From positions 1-43,662 of IMG/VR virus record IMGVR_UViG_3300025769_000235: a stretch of 43,662 nucleotides of DNA. One strand, given 5' to 3'. Under the pieces are notes generated by a model. That model did not search any database. It was not told the DNA's origin and saw only the letters and a list, made by a program, of their open reading frames with translations. Source of the stretch: a virus. Each line of letters begins with the position of its first letter. The first letter of the stretch is position 1. This document shows positions 36,040 to 43,662 of the stretch, in pieces. The translations under genes and the position numbers were made by a program.

Positions 36040-36245
36040 TGTTTGAAGCAATGATATTAGTGTGTCTGATTGTTGACACATCAAGCTGCAAAGTGTTCGA
36101 GGACATGCGTGGACCGTATGAGACCATCGGTCAGTGCAACGATCGGGCAGCAGAGATGACCATCGAAGTGATGAACAACCCAGAGTTGTCTAAGTTTGTG
36201 GTTAGCGGAGCTAGGTGCGATAAGATTTCTGGTCTGAAGACGTAA
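36039..36245 (+). CDS. Small Cys-containing protein, possibly exported
   Basis: 68 aa, TAATG start. A hydrophobic N-terminus (FEAMILVCLIVDTSSC) then GPYETIGQCNDRAAEMTIEV and a final Cys (GARCDKI). Resembles a family of short marine phage proteins with G-P-Y..T..C...A. The last plus-strand gene; its 3' end overlaps the convergent zinc-ribbon gene by 35 bases. Confidence 0.65.
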   Translation: MFEAMILVCLIVDTSSCKVFEDMRGPYETIGQCNDRAAEMTIEVMNNPELSKFVVSGARCDKISGLKT

Positions 36246-36393
36246 CCGAACAGGTTTCGCCCTGACAACAGTCATCGATCACCGCCTTACAGTAGCTGCA
36301 CTGCCCATGACCATGCACTTGAATCACTTTTAGTGGTGCTTGGCACCTCGGACAGCGATTCTCAGGGCCTTGAGGGTATACTGGTACGTTCAT
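36211..36393 (-). CDS. Small zinc-ribbon protein at the end of the late unit
   Basis: 60 aa. CPRCQAPL (14-21), CSYCKAV (32-38), then DDCCQGETC: three Cys pairs, a compact zinc ribbon. Similar short proteins occur in marine phages. It follows the lysozyme gene on the same strand, and its 3' end overlaps the convergent plus-strand gene. Confidence 0.72.
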   Translation of the reverse strand: MNVPVYPQGPENRCPRCQAPLKVIQVHGHGQCSYCKAVIDDCCQGETCSVTSSDQKSYRT

Positions 36394-36436
36394 TGATCAC
36401 GAGCTCCACGAGAATCGATGTTTTTATTTAATGATT

Positions 36437-36886
36437 TCAGTCTTTTGCTAGATCACGGATACGCTTGACCAAACGCTTGGCCCGGTTCGGAACCTGATCA
36501 TGCCACCGCGAATCGACCATTTCGTCCGCCATTTTGTTCCAGTCCCGGGCATCGCATCCAGCTTTCATACCTTTGAACTTGGATAGGCGAGGCCGACCCA
36601 TGTTAAACATCATATTAGCTATAACGTGCTGGCACTCTTCGGGCAGATCATCGAAGTCATCGTACAATACTTTGCATTCGTCTATGGTTACAGCTACGTC
36701 TAGGAGAAATGCTCTACGCACTCGCTCTTCAGACACCTCCGTACCAATGGGTTCACCGAACTCTGGGTCCGCCTCGGTAATGAGGTGACCAATTCCCAGC
36801 GTGGGTAAATTTAAATGATCTAAATAAATCGAATACTTACAGCCCTCGTCGTCTGCAAGCTCCATTCTTAGCTGATCTTTATTCAT
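36437..36886 (-). CDS. Endolysin: GH24 lysozyme (T4-type)
   Basis: 149 aa. Catalytic triad by spacing: E14 (DDEGCKYS), D23 (LDHLNL) and T29 (PTLGIGH), the same E-9-D-6-T spacing as T4 lysozyme E11, D20, T26, with GIGHLIT following. C-terminal NMMFNMGRPRLSKFKGMKAG matches the family helix. No signal peptide or SAR span, so it needs the holin at 10639 for release. ATGA junction to the 1387-aa gene. Confidence 0.92.
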   Translation of the reverse strand: MNKDQLRMELADDEGCKYSIYLDHLNLPTLGIGHLITEADPEFGEPIGTEVSEERVRRAFLLDVAVTIDECKVLYDDFDDLPEECQHVIANMMFNMGRPRLSKFKGMKAGCDARDWNKMADEMVDSRWHDQVPNRAKRLVKRIRDLAKD

Positions 36887-39800
36887 TATACCGTCCTTGA
36901 AATCTGTGCATTTTTAGCAGCATTGATCGGGTTACCACCACCAACAAGCTGCTGTTGTAGCTGCTGGTTGCTGGCGATAGAAACTGGTGCGGAGGTTGAC
37001 AAGGGGCTACCAACCTCCGCTTGCGCTGCCACGGGAGGAGCCGAGGCTGCGGCAATTTGTTGTGGTTGCTGTACTGGTTGTGCTTGTGACAAAGGTCCGA
37101 GGTCCAAGGTGGGAGTTTCTTCAACCTGTGGTTCTGCTGGAGGATCCATAGACCCAAGCGGAAGGTTCCTGTACTCATTTCTCAGTTTATTAATTTCTTT
37201 TCTAGGTATGTCAAGTTTGTTATCCCGAGCATTTTTACGAACAGTGGGGCTAATATCAATGGGGTCAAACTTACCTCTTAGTATTGCATCAATACCTCCA
37301 ATACCTGCTTTTTTAAACACTCGTCTAATTTGCGGCTTGGTCATACCCAACACTTTCATATCTTCCACAATATTAAACATTCTACTTTGAGCACGAAATT
37401 GTGCTTCAGTGGCTGAAGTGTACGCACTAATAAAATCTTGAGGCGTGGTGTTAGATCGATTAGATACTGTGGTAAAAATGTTTGAAGCATTTTTTCTACT
37501 TTCAGCGTACTCATAACCCTTGAACTTCAGCGCCGTAGATTCGATAGGATTTTCTGTAATACCTGAAAAAGCTCTAGCTAACTCTTTTGAAAGCTCACGC
37601 TCTCTACCCATTCTGTCTTTGCTAGATACGCCTAATTCTTCCAATCCAAAACCGTTTACAAAACCTCTTGCAAATCTACTGGCTTCAAATTCTCCTGAAC
37701 GAGTATCAATGGGGATGATCGAAGGCAAAATTCCATCCACTATATGGGCAAAACTTTTCCCTAGCTTGTCCCCCACTGAATCCTCTTGATTATAAACTTT
37801 AGCACCAGTTACCGTTCTACCAGCACGACCACCCAGTAACTGTCCCGCCTGCCGAGCGCCCAACAGTGTGGCTTCTGGATCCAAAACATCGCGAATTTTA
37901 GAAGTGATTATGGCTTCCTCTGTGAAAGGCGCAAATAATTCTGAAAGAGATTCGTTCGCTGCTTCAAGAGTAATTTGTGCTCCGTTCTTGCCCTCTATTT
38001 TTCCTTGCTCTGCTTTGTTAATGGCAGCGGTAGCTATTTTTTCTAGCATGTCATAGGGGTTGGAATAGCTATAATTTACATAAGTGGGTAGACCTGTTTC
38101 TTTATCTATCCCAGTAGGTAAAAGTCTAGCATTTTTCTCCCAAGATGGCGCTACAGATCTTTGATAAGCTTTCATCTGCTCTTCTGTAACCCCTGATATT
38201 TCATAGGCTGCGGCGGACATTGCGGCAGGCAATACCCCAAATGTTGTAGCAGCCCCTGTCAATCTTCTTAGTCCTATTTGTCTAATTGCTGCGTTAGTGC
38301 TGGCTAGCTCATCTATACCAATAGCTATTGTATTTGCACCTGTTCTAAGAATTTCATATGGGAATGCAATAAAGTTTCCGACAGGCGCTCGTCTTAATGT
38401 CTTAATAAGTTGAGGAGCCATATTGTAGTTGGGAACAGTATTGCGAACAATACGAGCAGCTTGCTGTTTCAGTATGGTATCAGAAGGGGCGTCAGCCGCA
38501 CCTCTATAAGCGTTCTTTAACTTGTTAAACTCAAAATTAAAGTTGTAAATTTTCCATATATCATCTCCCGCCTGATACATGTTTTCCGCTTGTTTACCTA
38601 CGTTGCCAACAAATGCACCTAATTTGTTGTCTGTAAATGCACTTCCAAATTTCCTGCCTACAGGGATACCGTTAATTTCATCCGCCCCGTACCCCAATCC
38701 TTTTTGAATAAGGTCCTGTAATTCACGAAGCTGCGCTTGAGTGCCAACAACTCCTAGTTCTTGCATCTCCTGAAAGTTTTTTAAAGCTTGCTCTGACCCA
38801 ACGTCCGTGAATAAATTATTGTAAACCAGACGAACCGACTCTCCGAGATTAGCTCCTCGTCCTACATTTCCTTGAGCCAATGCAAACAAAGAAGCAGTAG
38901 TTACGTTACGAAGCTGAGTAATCGGGGACAAAACAGTTTTACCAAACTGAGTGACACCTTTGGTTCTAAGAAATGCTGAATAAGTGTTAGTAATGGCGTT
39001 GCCCAAAACACCTTGGTCACCCAAAACAAAACGAGTCATATCCTTGTACACGGCAGGAGACACGGCAAAGTCACGAAGAGATCCAAATGATCCTTCAGTA
39101 AGCTTTGCCCCATCATCTAAGATTTGAAACCCCTCATCCTTTAAAGCTGTCTTTTGAGATTTTGTCATGTCGGAGGTATCTCTAAAAAGTTTAGCAATCC
39201 CCGGGTTAACTAAAATTTTGTTTCCTTCCGCGTCAGTGACAGTTTCTGTGGCAAGTTTTCTTACTCGTCCAAAGTAATCATCAACTGCGTTAAACTCAGC
39301 TAGATCCGCCACTGTACCTAAAAAACTTTCTTTGGAGTCGGTGATCTCCCCCAAAAGTTCTCTTTTATATTGAGGTAAGTTAATCCTAGCTGTGAAAAGT
39401 TTAGGGTTAACCTTGTACTCTGCCACTCGGCTAACACCTTTATTGCTTTTACCCGCCCGTAAGGAATGAGTTTTTAAGAAATGATCGGCGGCAGTTTTAG
39501 CTTGAAACTCTGACACTGCCTCATCAAGAAGTTCGTACTTTTCTTTTTCTATGTCATCAACCCTACGAAGACCAAACTCTTTCATTAAGTCAACCTTGTC
39601 TTCTTTAGGAGCGTGTCGAACAATTCTGCCTAACTCCTGCTGCACTGCTTTGGGATTTTCCTGAAAACCTTTTATTGATTTTGCCATAACTTCTGCGGTT
39701 GGCGTGTAGTTCTTAACCTCAAAAGATTGATATCGTCTACGAAGGTATGTGTTTATATTTTTTTCTATGTCGTTGCGAACTTTAGCCCCCACACTCTTTC

Positions 39801-41049
39801 CACCTTTTGTGGTCATATTATCTAGAGTCTGCATGTAGTCACTATTCAACACATCATTGTTAAGCCGCTTTACAAGAGAGCGCATCTGTCCTGCTTTTTG
39901 CGCTACAGTTTCAGGAAGTTCTGCAAGGGCACGATTCCTTGCAGCTTCTGTAGGCGCTGTCATAAACTCTTCTATGTTAGTAAACATGCTTTGCTTACTT
40001 AAAGGGCTAGCTCCATCAGAAACTTTATTGGCTTCTTTAAGAACTTTGTCTATTTCATTATCAAGACCTTTAAGAATTCCTTTTGCTTCTTTGATGGCTG
40101 AATCTGTTTTTCCTGTAACTAACAAACGAGCTTCAGCCACTTCCTCTGGTAAGTACCCTCGATAACGAAGAACAGAAGAAATGTCCGCAAGTGTGTTTGC
40201 TATAACGCCTTGCTCCTGCCCAAGCGCTCTTCTTGCTTCAGCAGTTTCAAGGCCACTGGTTAGCTTTCTTGCTCCTGCTTGTACCCCACGGGCTGCACCA
40301 GAAACAGCATCAGAGAGGATGGGTGTCTCGGTTAGAACTTTTCCTGCCACTGCTCCTGTGCCCATGAGAGCAGCAGGCACAACGGCGGTAAGTGTTCCTG
40401 TTTCTACACCTACTTTTAATTTATTTGTTAACCTACGAAGAGCCTCTTCTCTTCCACTCAAACCTATTTCTTGATCTGTCTGAGTTGGTCCCCCCTCGAA
40501 AAAATCAGCTATTGTTGTAACACCGTCTGTAGCTACAACAGCATCCGCTGCCCCCGCAGCAGCTACCTGTTGTGCGCCTAAAGATAGTCTTTCACCTTTT
40601 GTTATTGCTTTTCCCGGGATGGCTGAAGCTTTCCCCGATTTTAACGCATTACTTAACCTGCCAACTTTTGAAAGTTTGCTGGCTGCGCTAGCAGCGCCAA
40701 GGCCGGGTATTACGAATTGAGTAATAACTTCAGCGCCTTTGCCTATTAATCCTTCTGGATCAATCCCGGCAGCTTCACGAAGTTTAGTAGCAGCATCTGT
40801 CACAGTGGAGGCGTAATCTGTGTCTGCCACTAAATCCACACCAGAAGCACCCAGTTCCAAGATCCCCTGTGGTATGGCGATGAGTCCAGAAGCTACGCCC
40901 TCAAAGAACTCTTGAGCTACGCCTTCATCAGTCTCAGGTGTGGTTTCAGGCTCCACAGAAAAACCAAGATCTAACAGATCATCGTCTGTATTTTCAGGTT
41001 CTTGTGTAGGTGCTGCAAAAGTACCAAGGTCTAATAATTCTTCAGCCAT
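36886..41049 (-). CDS. Very large virion/ejection protein
   Basis: 1387 aa. Acidic N-terminus, then hydrophobic Gly/Ala-rich stretches (about 60-250, VASGLIAIPQGILELGASGV, EVITQFVIPGLGAASAA), long charged coiled coils (about 290-600), a mixed region with FGKTVLSPITQLRNVTTAS and PVGNFIAFPYEILRTGANTI, and a Gln/Pro-rich C-terminus. Size, composition and place near the end of the late unit fit an internal virion protein that forms a DNA-ejection channel. No peptidase or transglycosylase motif was spotted. Confidence 0.75.
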   Translation of the reverse strand: MAEELLDLGTFAAPTQEPENTDDDLLDLGFSVEPETTPETDEGVAQEFFEGVASGLIAIPQGILELGASGVDLVADTDYASTVTDAATKLREAAGIDPEGLIGKGAEVITQFVIPGLGAASAASKLSKVGRLSNALKSGKASAIPGKAITKGERLSLGAQQVAAAGAADAVVATDGVTTIADFFEGGPTQTDQEIGLSGREEALRRLTNKLKVGVETGTLTAVVPAALMGTGAVAGKVLTETPILSDAVSGAARGVQAGARKLTSGLETAEARRALGQEQGVIANTLADISSVLRYRGYLPEEVAEARLLVTGKTDSAIKEAKGILKGLDNEIDKVLKEANKVSDGASPLSKQSMFTNIEEFMTAPTEAARNRALAELPETVAQKAGQMRSLVKRLNNDVLNSDYMQTLDNMTTKGGKSVGAKVRNDIEKNINTYLRRRYQSFEVKNYTPTAEVMAKSIKGFQENPKAVQQELGRIVRHAPKEDKVDLMKEFGLRRVDDIEKEKYELLDEAVSEFQAKTAADHFLKTHSLRAGKSNKGVSRVAEYKVNPKLFTARINLPQYKRELLGEITDSKESFLGTVADLAEFNAVDDYFGRVRKLATETVTDAEGNKILVNPGIAKLFRDTSDMTKSQKTALKDEGFQILDDGAKLTEGSFGSLRDFAVSPAVYKDMTRFVLGDQGVLGNAITNTYSAFLRTKGVTQFGKTVLSPITQLRNVTTASLFALAQGNVGRGANLGESVRLVYNNLFTDVGSEQALKNFQEMQELGVVGTQAQLRELQDLIQKGLGYGADEINGIPVGRKFGSAFTDNKLGAFVGNVGKQAENMYQAGDDIWKIYNFNFEFNKLKNAYRGAADAPSDTILKQQAARIVRNTVPNYNMAPQLIKTLRRAPVGNFIAFPYEILRTGANTIAIGIDELASTNAAIRQIGLRRLTGAATTFGVLPAAMSAAAYEISGVTEEQMKAYQRSVAPSWEKNARLLPTGIDKETGLPTYVNYSYSNPYDMLEKIATAAINKAEQGKIEGKNGAQITLEAANESLSELFAPFTEEAIITSKIRDVLDPEATLLGARQAGQLLGGRAGRTVTGAKVYNQEDSVGDKLGKSFAHIVDGILPSIIPIDTRSGEFEASRFARGFVNGFGLEELGVSSKDRMGRERELSKELARAFSGITENPIESTALKFKGYEYAESRKNASNIFTTVSNRSNTTPQDFISAYTSATEAQFRAQSRMFNIVEDMKVLGMTKPQIRRVFKKAGIGGIDAILRGKFDPIDISPTVRKNARDNKLDIPRKEINKLRNEYRNLPLGSMDPPAEPQVEETPTLDLGPLSQAQPVQQPQQIAAASAPPVAAQAEVGSPLSTSAPVSIASNQQLQQQLVGGGNPINAAKNAQISRTV

Positions 41050-41053
41050 TGCT

Positions 41054-43240
41054 CTACCTCACAGGTACTAAAGTGCCATCTGAAGATAATATAAAGATAC
41101 CTTGTTTTGTTGTGACCTTTTCCCCAACTTTGTATTTATCAGTTATTGCTTTTTGTTTGTCGGCTGGCAGGTCTGATATTTTAATAGAAGCAGGTGCTGG
41201 TGACTGTCCTTCGCTATTCATCAGACCACCTATAGTACCTTGGGCGTCTTCTACACCTAGCTGCTTAAACATTTCGGTTGTAACACCAGTCTGTGCAAAT
41301 ATTATAGCTTGAGATGGGGGCATACCACTAGCCACTAGCCTGCTGTAACGCTGCTGTTCATCCGTAGGTCTAGAAGTGGAGGTAGCTTTTGTTGCAGCGT
41401 ATGCATCAGCAAGGGTTGGGTACAGTTCAGGGTTAGCTGCCATTATTGCTTTTGCAGTTTTTATGGCTGCGCTATCTCCTTGATTTTTTAGATCCTGAAG
41501 CTCAAGATTAAACTCGTTTTGTAGTTGTTGCAGACCTTCTGCATTCTCTGCTTTAATGCCGAGCAACGCTATATTTTGTCTAAAGTCTCTGTTGTTCATT
41601 AACTCTTTAAATTCAAATTTCTGAATCTGCAACACTTCTTGAGAAGTTAACTGCCTGTCCAACCGCTTTAACGCCGCAACATCTTTTCGATCTTGTAAAT
41701 TAAGATCGTGTCGTCTTGAATCAGCCCTGACCTGATTGTCATACATACGTTTTTCTTCTTGAGAAATTTCTACTCCGACCTCGTCGAGTGCTTTCAATGC
41801 TATGGCTCTATCTTCTTTGCGCTTGGCCTGACTTCTTTCGCCTTTAACTTTTGCAAAACTACCAAGAGTTGTTTTTGCAGCTTCAGCAAAATTAGTAATA
41901 GCATTTTCACTTTGCCCACTAGCCATCAATAATCCAAGCATAATTAAGTTATAGTTAGCATCAGTACGCATGTCTTTTGCTTCATCTTCACCAACCAGTT
42001 CTTTTATCAAAGCCTGACGAGCCTTAACTCTTTCTTTCCTAGCCTTGGCTGTAATACCCAGAATTGAGTCAGTTGCATCTGCTTTTTCTTTATCACTGGC
42101 ATTAGATTGTTGGGTCTCTAAAGCGGAAGCTATGGCAGCATTAATATTTTCATTACTTGTCGCCCCAATAACTGTCTTCTCTGCTGAATCGACAGTGCTT
42201 TCATTTTCGTCTGCTAGATCAATTGCTATCTCAACAGCAGTCTTTTTCTTTTTAACTTTTTTAGGAGGCTCAGTGCCTATAACACCAGCCCTTACTCCGG
42301 GATCCTGTGTAGCTGGATCAATGGTTGTTGTTGGAAGAGCAGCAGCAGCCTCTGCTGCTAGCCCCGGATCTTGTGTAGATACTGGTCTTGCTGTGCCGAA
42401 AGTGCTAGATCCTTGAGCAAGTATTTCTGCTTCTGTTTGTGGGACCACTTCATCAGAAAGTCTGGCGTTTAAACTAGCGTCTATGTTTCTAGCAGTCGCC
42501 GATGTAAGGTTTCCAGTACTTGGGTCACGAACTAATCTCTCTGACCCGTCCTCGTTTAAATAAGGATCATCGTTCAGACCCATAGCTACATCACTACGCC
42601 TTTTTAGACCCGCAGGAGTGCTTGCACGAAGCGCAGCTAAATTGCTTCTATTCCCTGCCATTCTTTCTGCGTCAGAAAGAGGTGCCTCAATTGTAGAACT
42701 CGAGGAAGAACCTGAACCTTGAAAGTCCGTGCTAGCGCCTTGGTCTAAGCCTTGTGACGCACGAAACGCAGCTAAGTTACTCCGCGCATCAATCGCAGGG
42801 GCAGTGTTGGTAATACCTCCAGACATAGAAAGGTCAGCCCCTTGATCTAAACCTTGTGCCCCCCGAAGCGCACCTAAATTACTTCTATTAGCCGCCATTC
42901 TTTCTGCGTCAGAAACAGGAGCGTCAACAGCAGCATCTGTAGATATCTGTGTTGATTGTGTAATAGCTTGCCTCGCCAAACGAAGAGCGTTCTGACCATC
43001 CGGGGTCCTAGCTGCGGCACCATAGTTAATAGGTTTAGCAAGTTCCTGAAGTGCTCTTTTGTCTCCAGCTTGCACTGCTCTTTGCACTGCGGCGGTGTAA
43101 GTATTAGTGCCACCATTAGCCATACGCACAGGCTGACGGTTGGCTACGGTGTTAGCAAGCTGCGGCGAAGATGCGAGGATCCCGGCAGGCTGTCGTGACA
43201 TACCGGGCTGGCGAAACATTCTACGATTTAATGGGTTCAT
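41054..43240 (-). CDS. Large virion protein with internal repeats and coiled coil
   Basis: 728 aa. Three related N-terminal repeats: SDAERMAANRSNLGALRG (about 110-127), DARSNLAAFRASQGLDQG (151-168) and SDAERMAGNRSNLAALRA (189-206). A Ser/Thr/Pro-rich linker follows, then a long coiled coil (about 400-600) and a C-terminal beta-like end. It lies just upstream of the 1387-aa ejection protein and likely works with it in the virion core. Confidence 0.72.
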   Translation of the reverse strand: MNPLNRRMFRQPGMSRQPAGILASSPQLANTVANRQPVRMANGGTNTYTAAVQRAVQAGDKRALQELAKPINYGAAARTPDGQNALRLARQAITQSTQISTDAAVDAPVSDAERMAANRSNLGALRGAQGLDQGADLSMSGGITNTAPAIDARSNLAAFRASQGLDQGASTDFQGSGSSSSSTIEAPLSDAERMAGNRSNLAALRASTPAGLKRRSDVAMGLNDDPYLNEDGSERLVRDPSTGNLTSATARNIDASLNARLSDEVVPQTEAEILAQGSSTFGTARPVSTQDPGLAAEAAAALPTTTIDPATQDPGVRAGVIGTEPPKKVKKKKTAVEIAIDLADENESTVDSAEKTVIGATSNENINAAIASALETQQSNASDKEKADATDSILGITAKARKERVKARQALIKELVGEDEAKDMRTDANYNLIMLGLLMASGQSENAITNFAEAAKTTLGSFAKVKGERSQAKRKEDRAIALKALDEVGVEISQEEKRMYDNQVRADSRRHDLNLQDRKDVAALKRLDRQLTSQEVLQIQKFEFKELMNNRDFRQNIALLGIKAENAEGLQQLQNEFNLELQDLKNQGDSAAIKTAKAIMAANPELYPTLADAYAATKATSTSRPTDEQQRYSRLVASGMPPSQAIIFAQTGVTTEMFKQLGVEDAQGTIGGLMNSEGQSPAPASIKISDLPADKQKAITDKYKVGEKVTTKQGIFILSSDGTLVPVR

Positions 43241-43662
43241 CCTGTTGCCCTTACCCCCGTATTAAACAAGTTACCAAAGCCGCCTGCTGCCCCTGCTGCA
43301 CCGAGACCCGCAATTCCGAGACCCGCAACCTGTGAGAATAGGCTAGGATTAGGAGTGCTTGTCTGACTTGTTGTCTGTTGTAACGAAGGAACACCACGGA
43401 ACAGGTCAGATAGGAAACCTATCTCCTGATAAGGAGCATTCTGTTGACCCATTATGTTAGCACGTTCTAGGTCCAACGCCGCCTGACCTTGGAAACCAGC
43501 ACCATCTCCGAACTGCTGTGTAAGTCCACCAATACCAAGCAAGCTGTTCACATCCTGCACACCCATTGCCTGAGATTGACCACCAAGAGTTCCGTACATC
43601 CCGGCTTGTTGTGCCTGTAATTGTGCTGCATTTTGTGCTGCCTGCTGCGCTTGTGCATAACC
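43237..43662 (-). CDS. Gln/Ala-rich virion protein, 5' part cut by window edge
   Basis: The frame is open from the right edge through the ATG at 43599 down to the stop at 43237, so the true start lies outside the window. Sequence: AQ-rich coiled coil, then NAPYQEIGFLSDLFRGVPSL and a Gly/Ala-rich C-terminus (SQVAGLGIAGLGAAGAAGGF). I recognise the SDL.RGVP..Q.TT element as the C-terminal hallmark of a tail- or core-associated protein of marine phages. Confidence 0.75.
   Translation of the reverse strand, partial: GYAQAQQAAQNAAQLQAQQAGMYGTLGGQSQAMGVQDVNSLLGIGGLTQQFGDGAGFQGQAALDLERANIMGQQNAPYQEIGFLSDLFRGVPSLQQTTSQTSTPNPSLFSQVAGLGIAGLGAAGAAGGFGNLFNTGVRATG

Noticed and set aside
36211-36245. Terminator between convergent early and late units
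   Set aside because: The convergent genes overlap here and I find no stem with a T-run on either strand; AACC-GAAC-AGGTT is too weak.
1-43662. Direct joining of the fibre gene at 528-1 to the frame at 43662-43237 in a circular map
   Set aside because: The frames match, but that happens one time in three. The beta domain at the left edge would be cut mid-fold and be joined to an unrelated Gln/Ala-rich coiled coil, so a true fusion is unlikely.
1-43662. tRNA genes, integrase and attachment sites
   Set aside because: Searched by eye for tRNA-like cloverleafs, GTTCRA arms next to acceptor stems, and tyrosine or serine recombinase motifs; none was found. Weak matches were not supported.

Overview
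The window looks like most of the genome of a tailed double-stranded DNA bacteriophage of podovirus type, of the kind recovered from marine metagenomes. The evidence is a P22-like portal, a large terminase, an HK97-fold capsid protein, a P22 gp4-like tail adaptor, very large ejection-type virion proteins and no recognisable tail tube, sheath or tape measure. Coding is almost continuous, with many TAATG and ATGA stop/start overlaps. I see no integrase, tRNA, rRNA, CRISPR array or insertion sequence. The host cannot be read from the sequence; a 3-TM holin and a DUF1289 protein, both common in Alphaproteobacteria and their phages, hint in that direction (inference).

Layout. (1) Positions 1-17781, minus strand, late module read right to left: large terminase, a 658-aa virion protein, two small basic proteins, portal, a lysis-type cassette (coiled-coil membrane protein, holin, micro-ORFs, DUF1289), unknown proteins, a GroES co-chaperonin, scaffold, a conserved head-region protein, a head/decoration protein, major capsid, terminator, then small virion proteins, the gp4-like adaptor and a tail-fibre gene running off the left edge. 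(2) 17782-18021, divergent control region. (3) 18022-36245, plus strand, early/middle module: a short leader block with a hammerhead ribozyme between two genes, two terminator-ended transcription units, a dense run of very small unknown genes (21.7-26.3 kb), then replication and recombination genes: SNF2-type helicase, PD-(D/E)XK nuclease, ribbon-helix-helix protein, SSB-like protein, AEP primase, UvrD-like helicase, family A DNA polymerase, and an HNH-AP2 endonuclease. Two minus-strand genes (small terminase and a VRR-NUC-like nuclease) lie inside this plus-strand block at 20.5-21.4 kb. (4) 36211-43662, minus strand, rest of the late module: zinc ribbon, GH24 lysozyme, 1387-aa and 728-aa virion proteins and a virion gene cut by the right edge. 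Late genes point leftwards at both ends, so the physical genome is probably circularly permuted or continues beyond the window, with blocks 1 and 4 belonging to one late unit.

The most striking element is a complete type III hammerhead self-cleaving ribozyme at 18531-18583: all core nucleotides and three perfect helices are present, in sense orientation between two early genes. Other points of interest are a (GGCCGCA)n repeat family that forms the 3' end of a nuclease gene, C-terminal FKGTF-like motifs whose codons double as Shine-Dalgarno sequences for the next gene, a phased repeat cluster next to an AT-rich tract that could be an origin or operator, a repeated early-promoter-like block, a Leu762-type DNA polymerase, and matching SSB-type C-terminal tips on the SSB-like protein and the primase.
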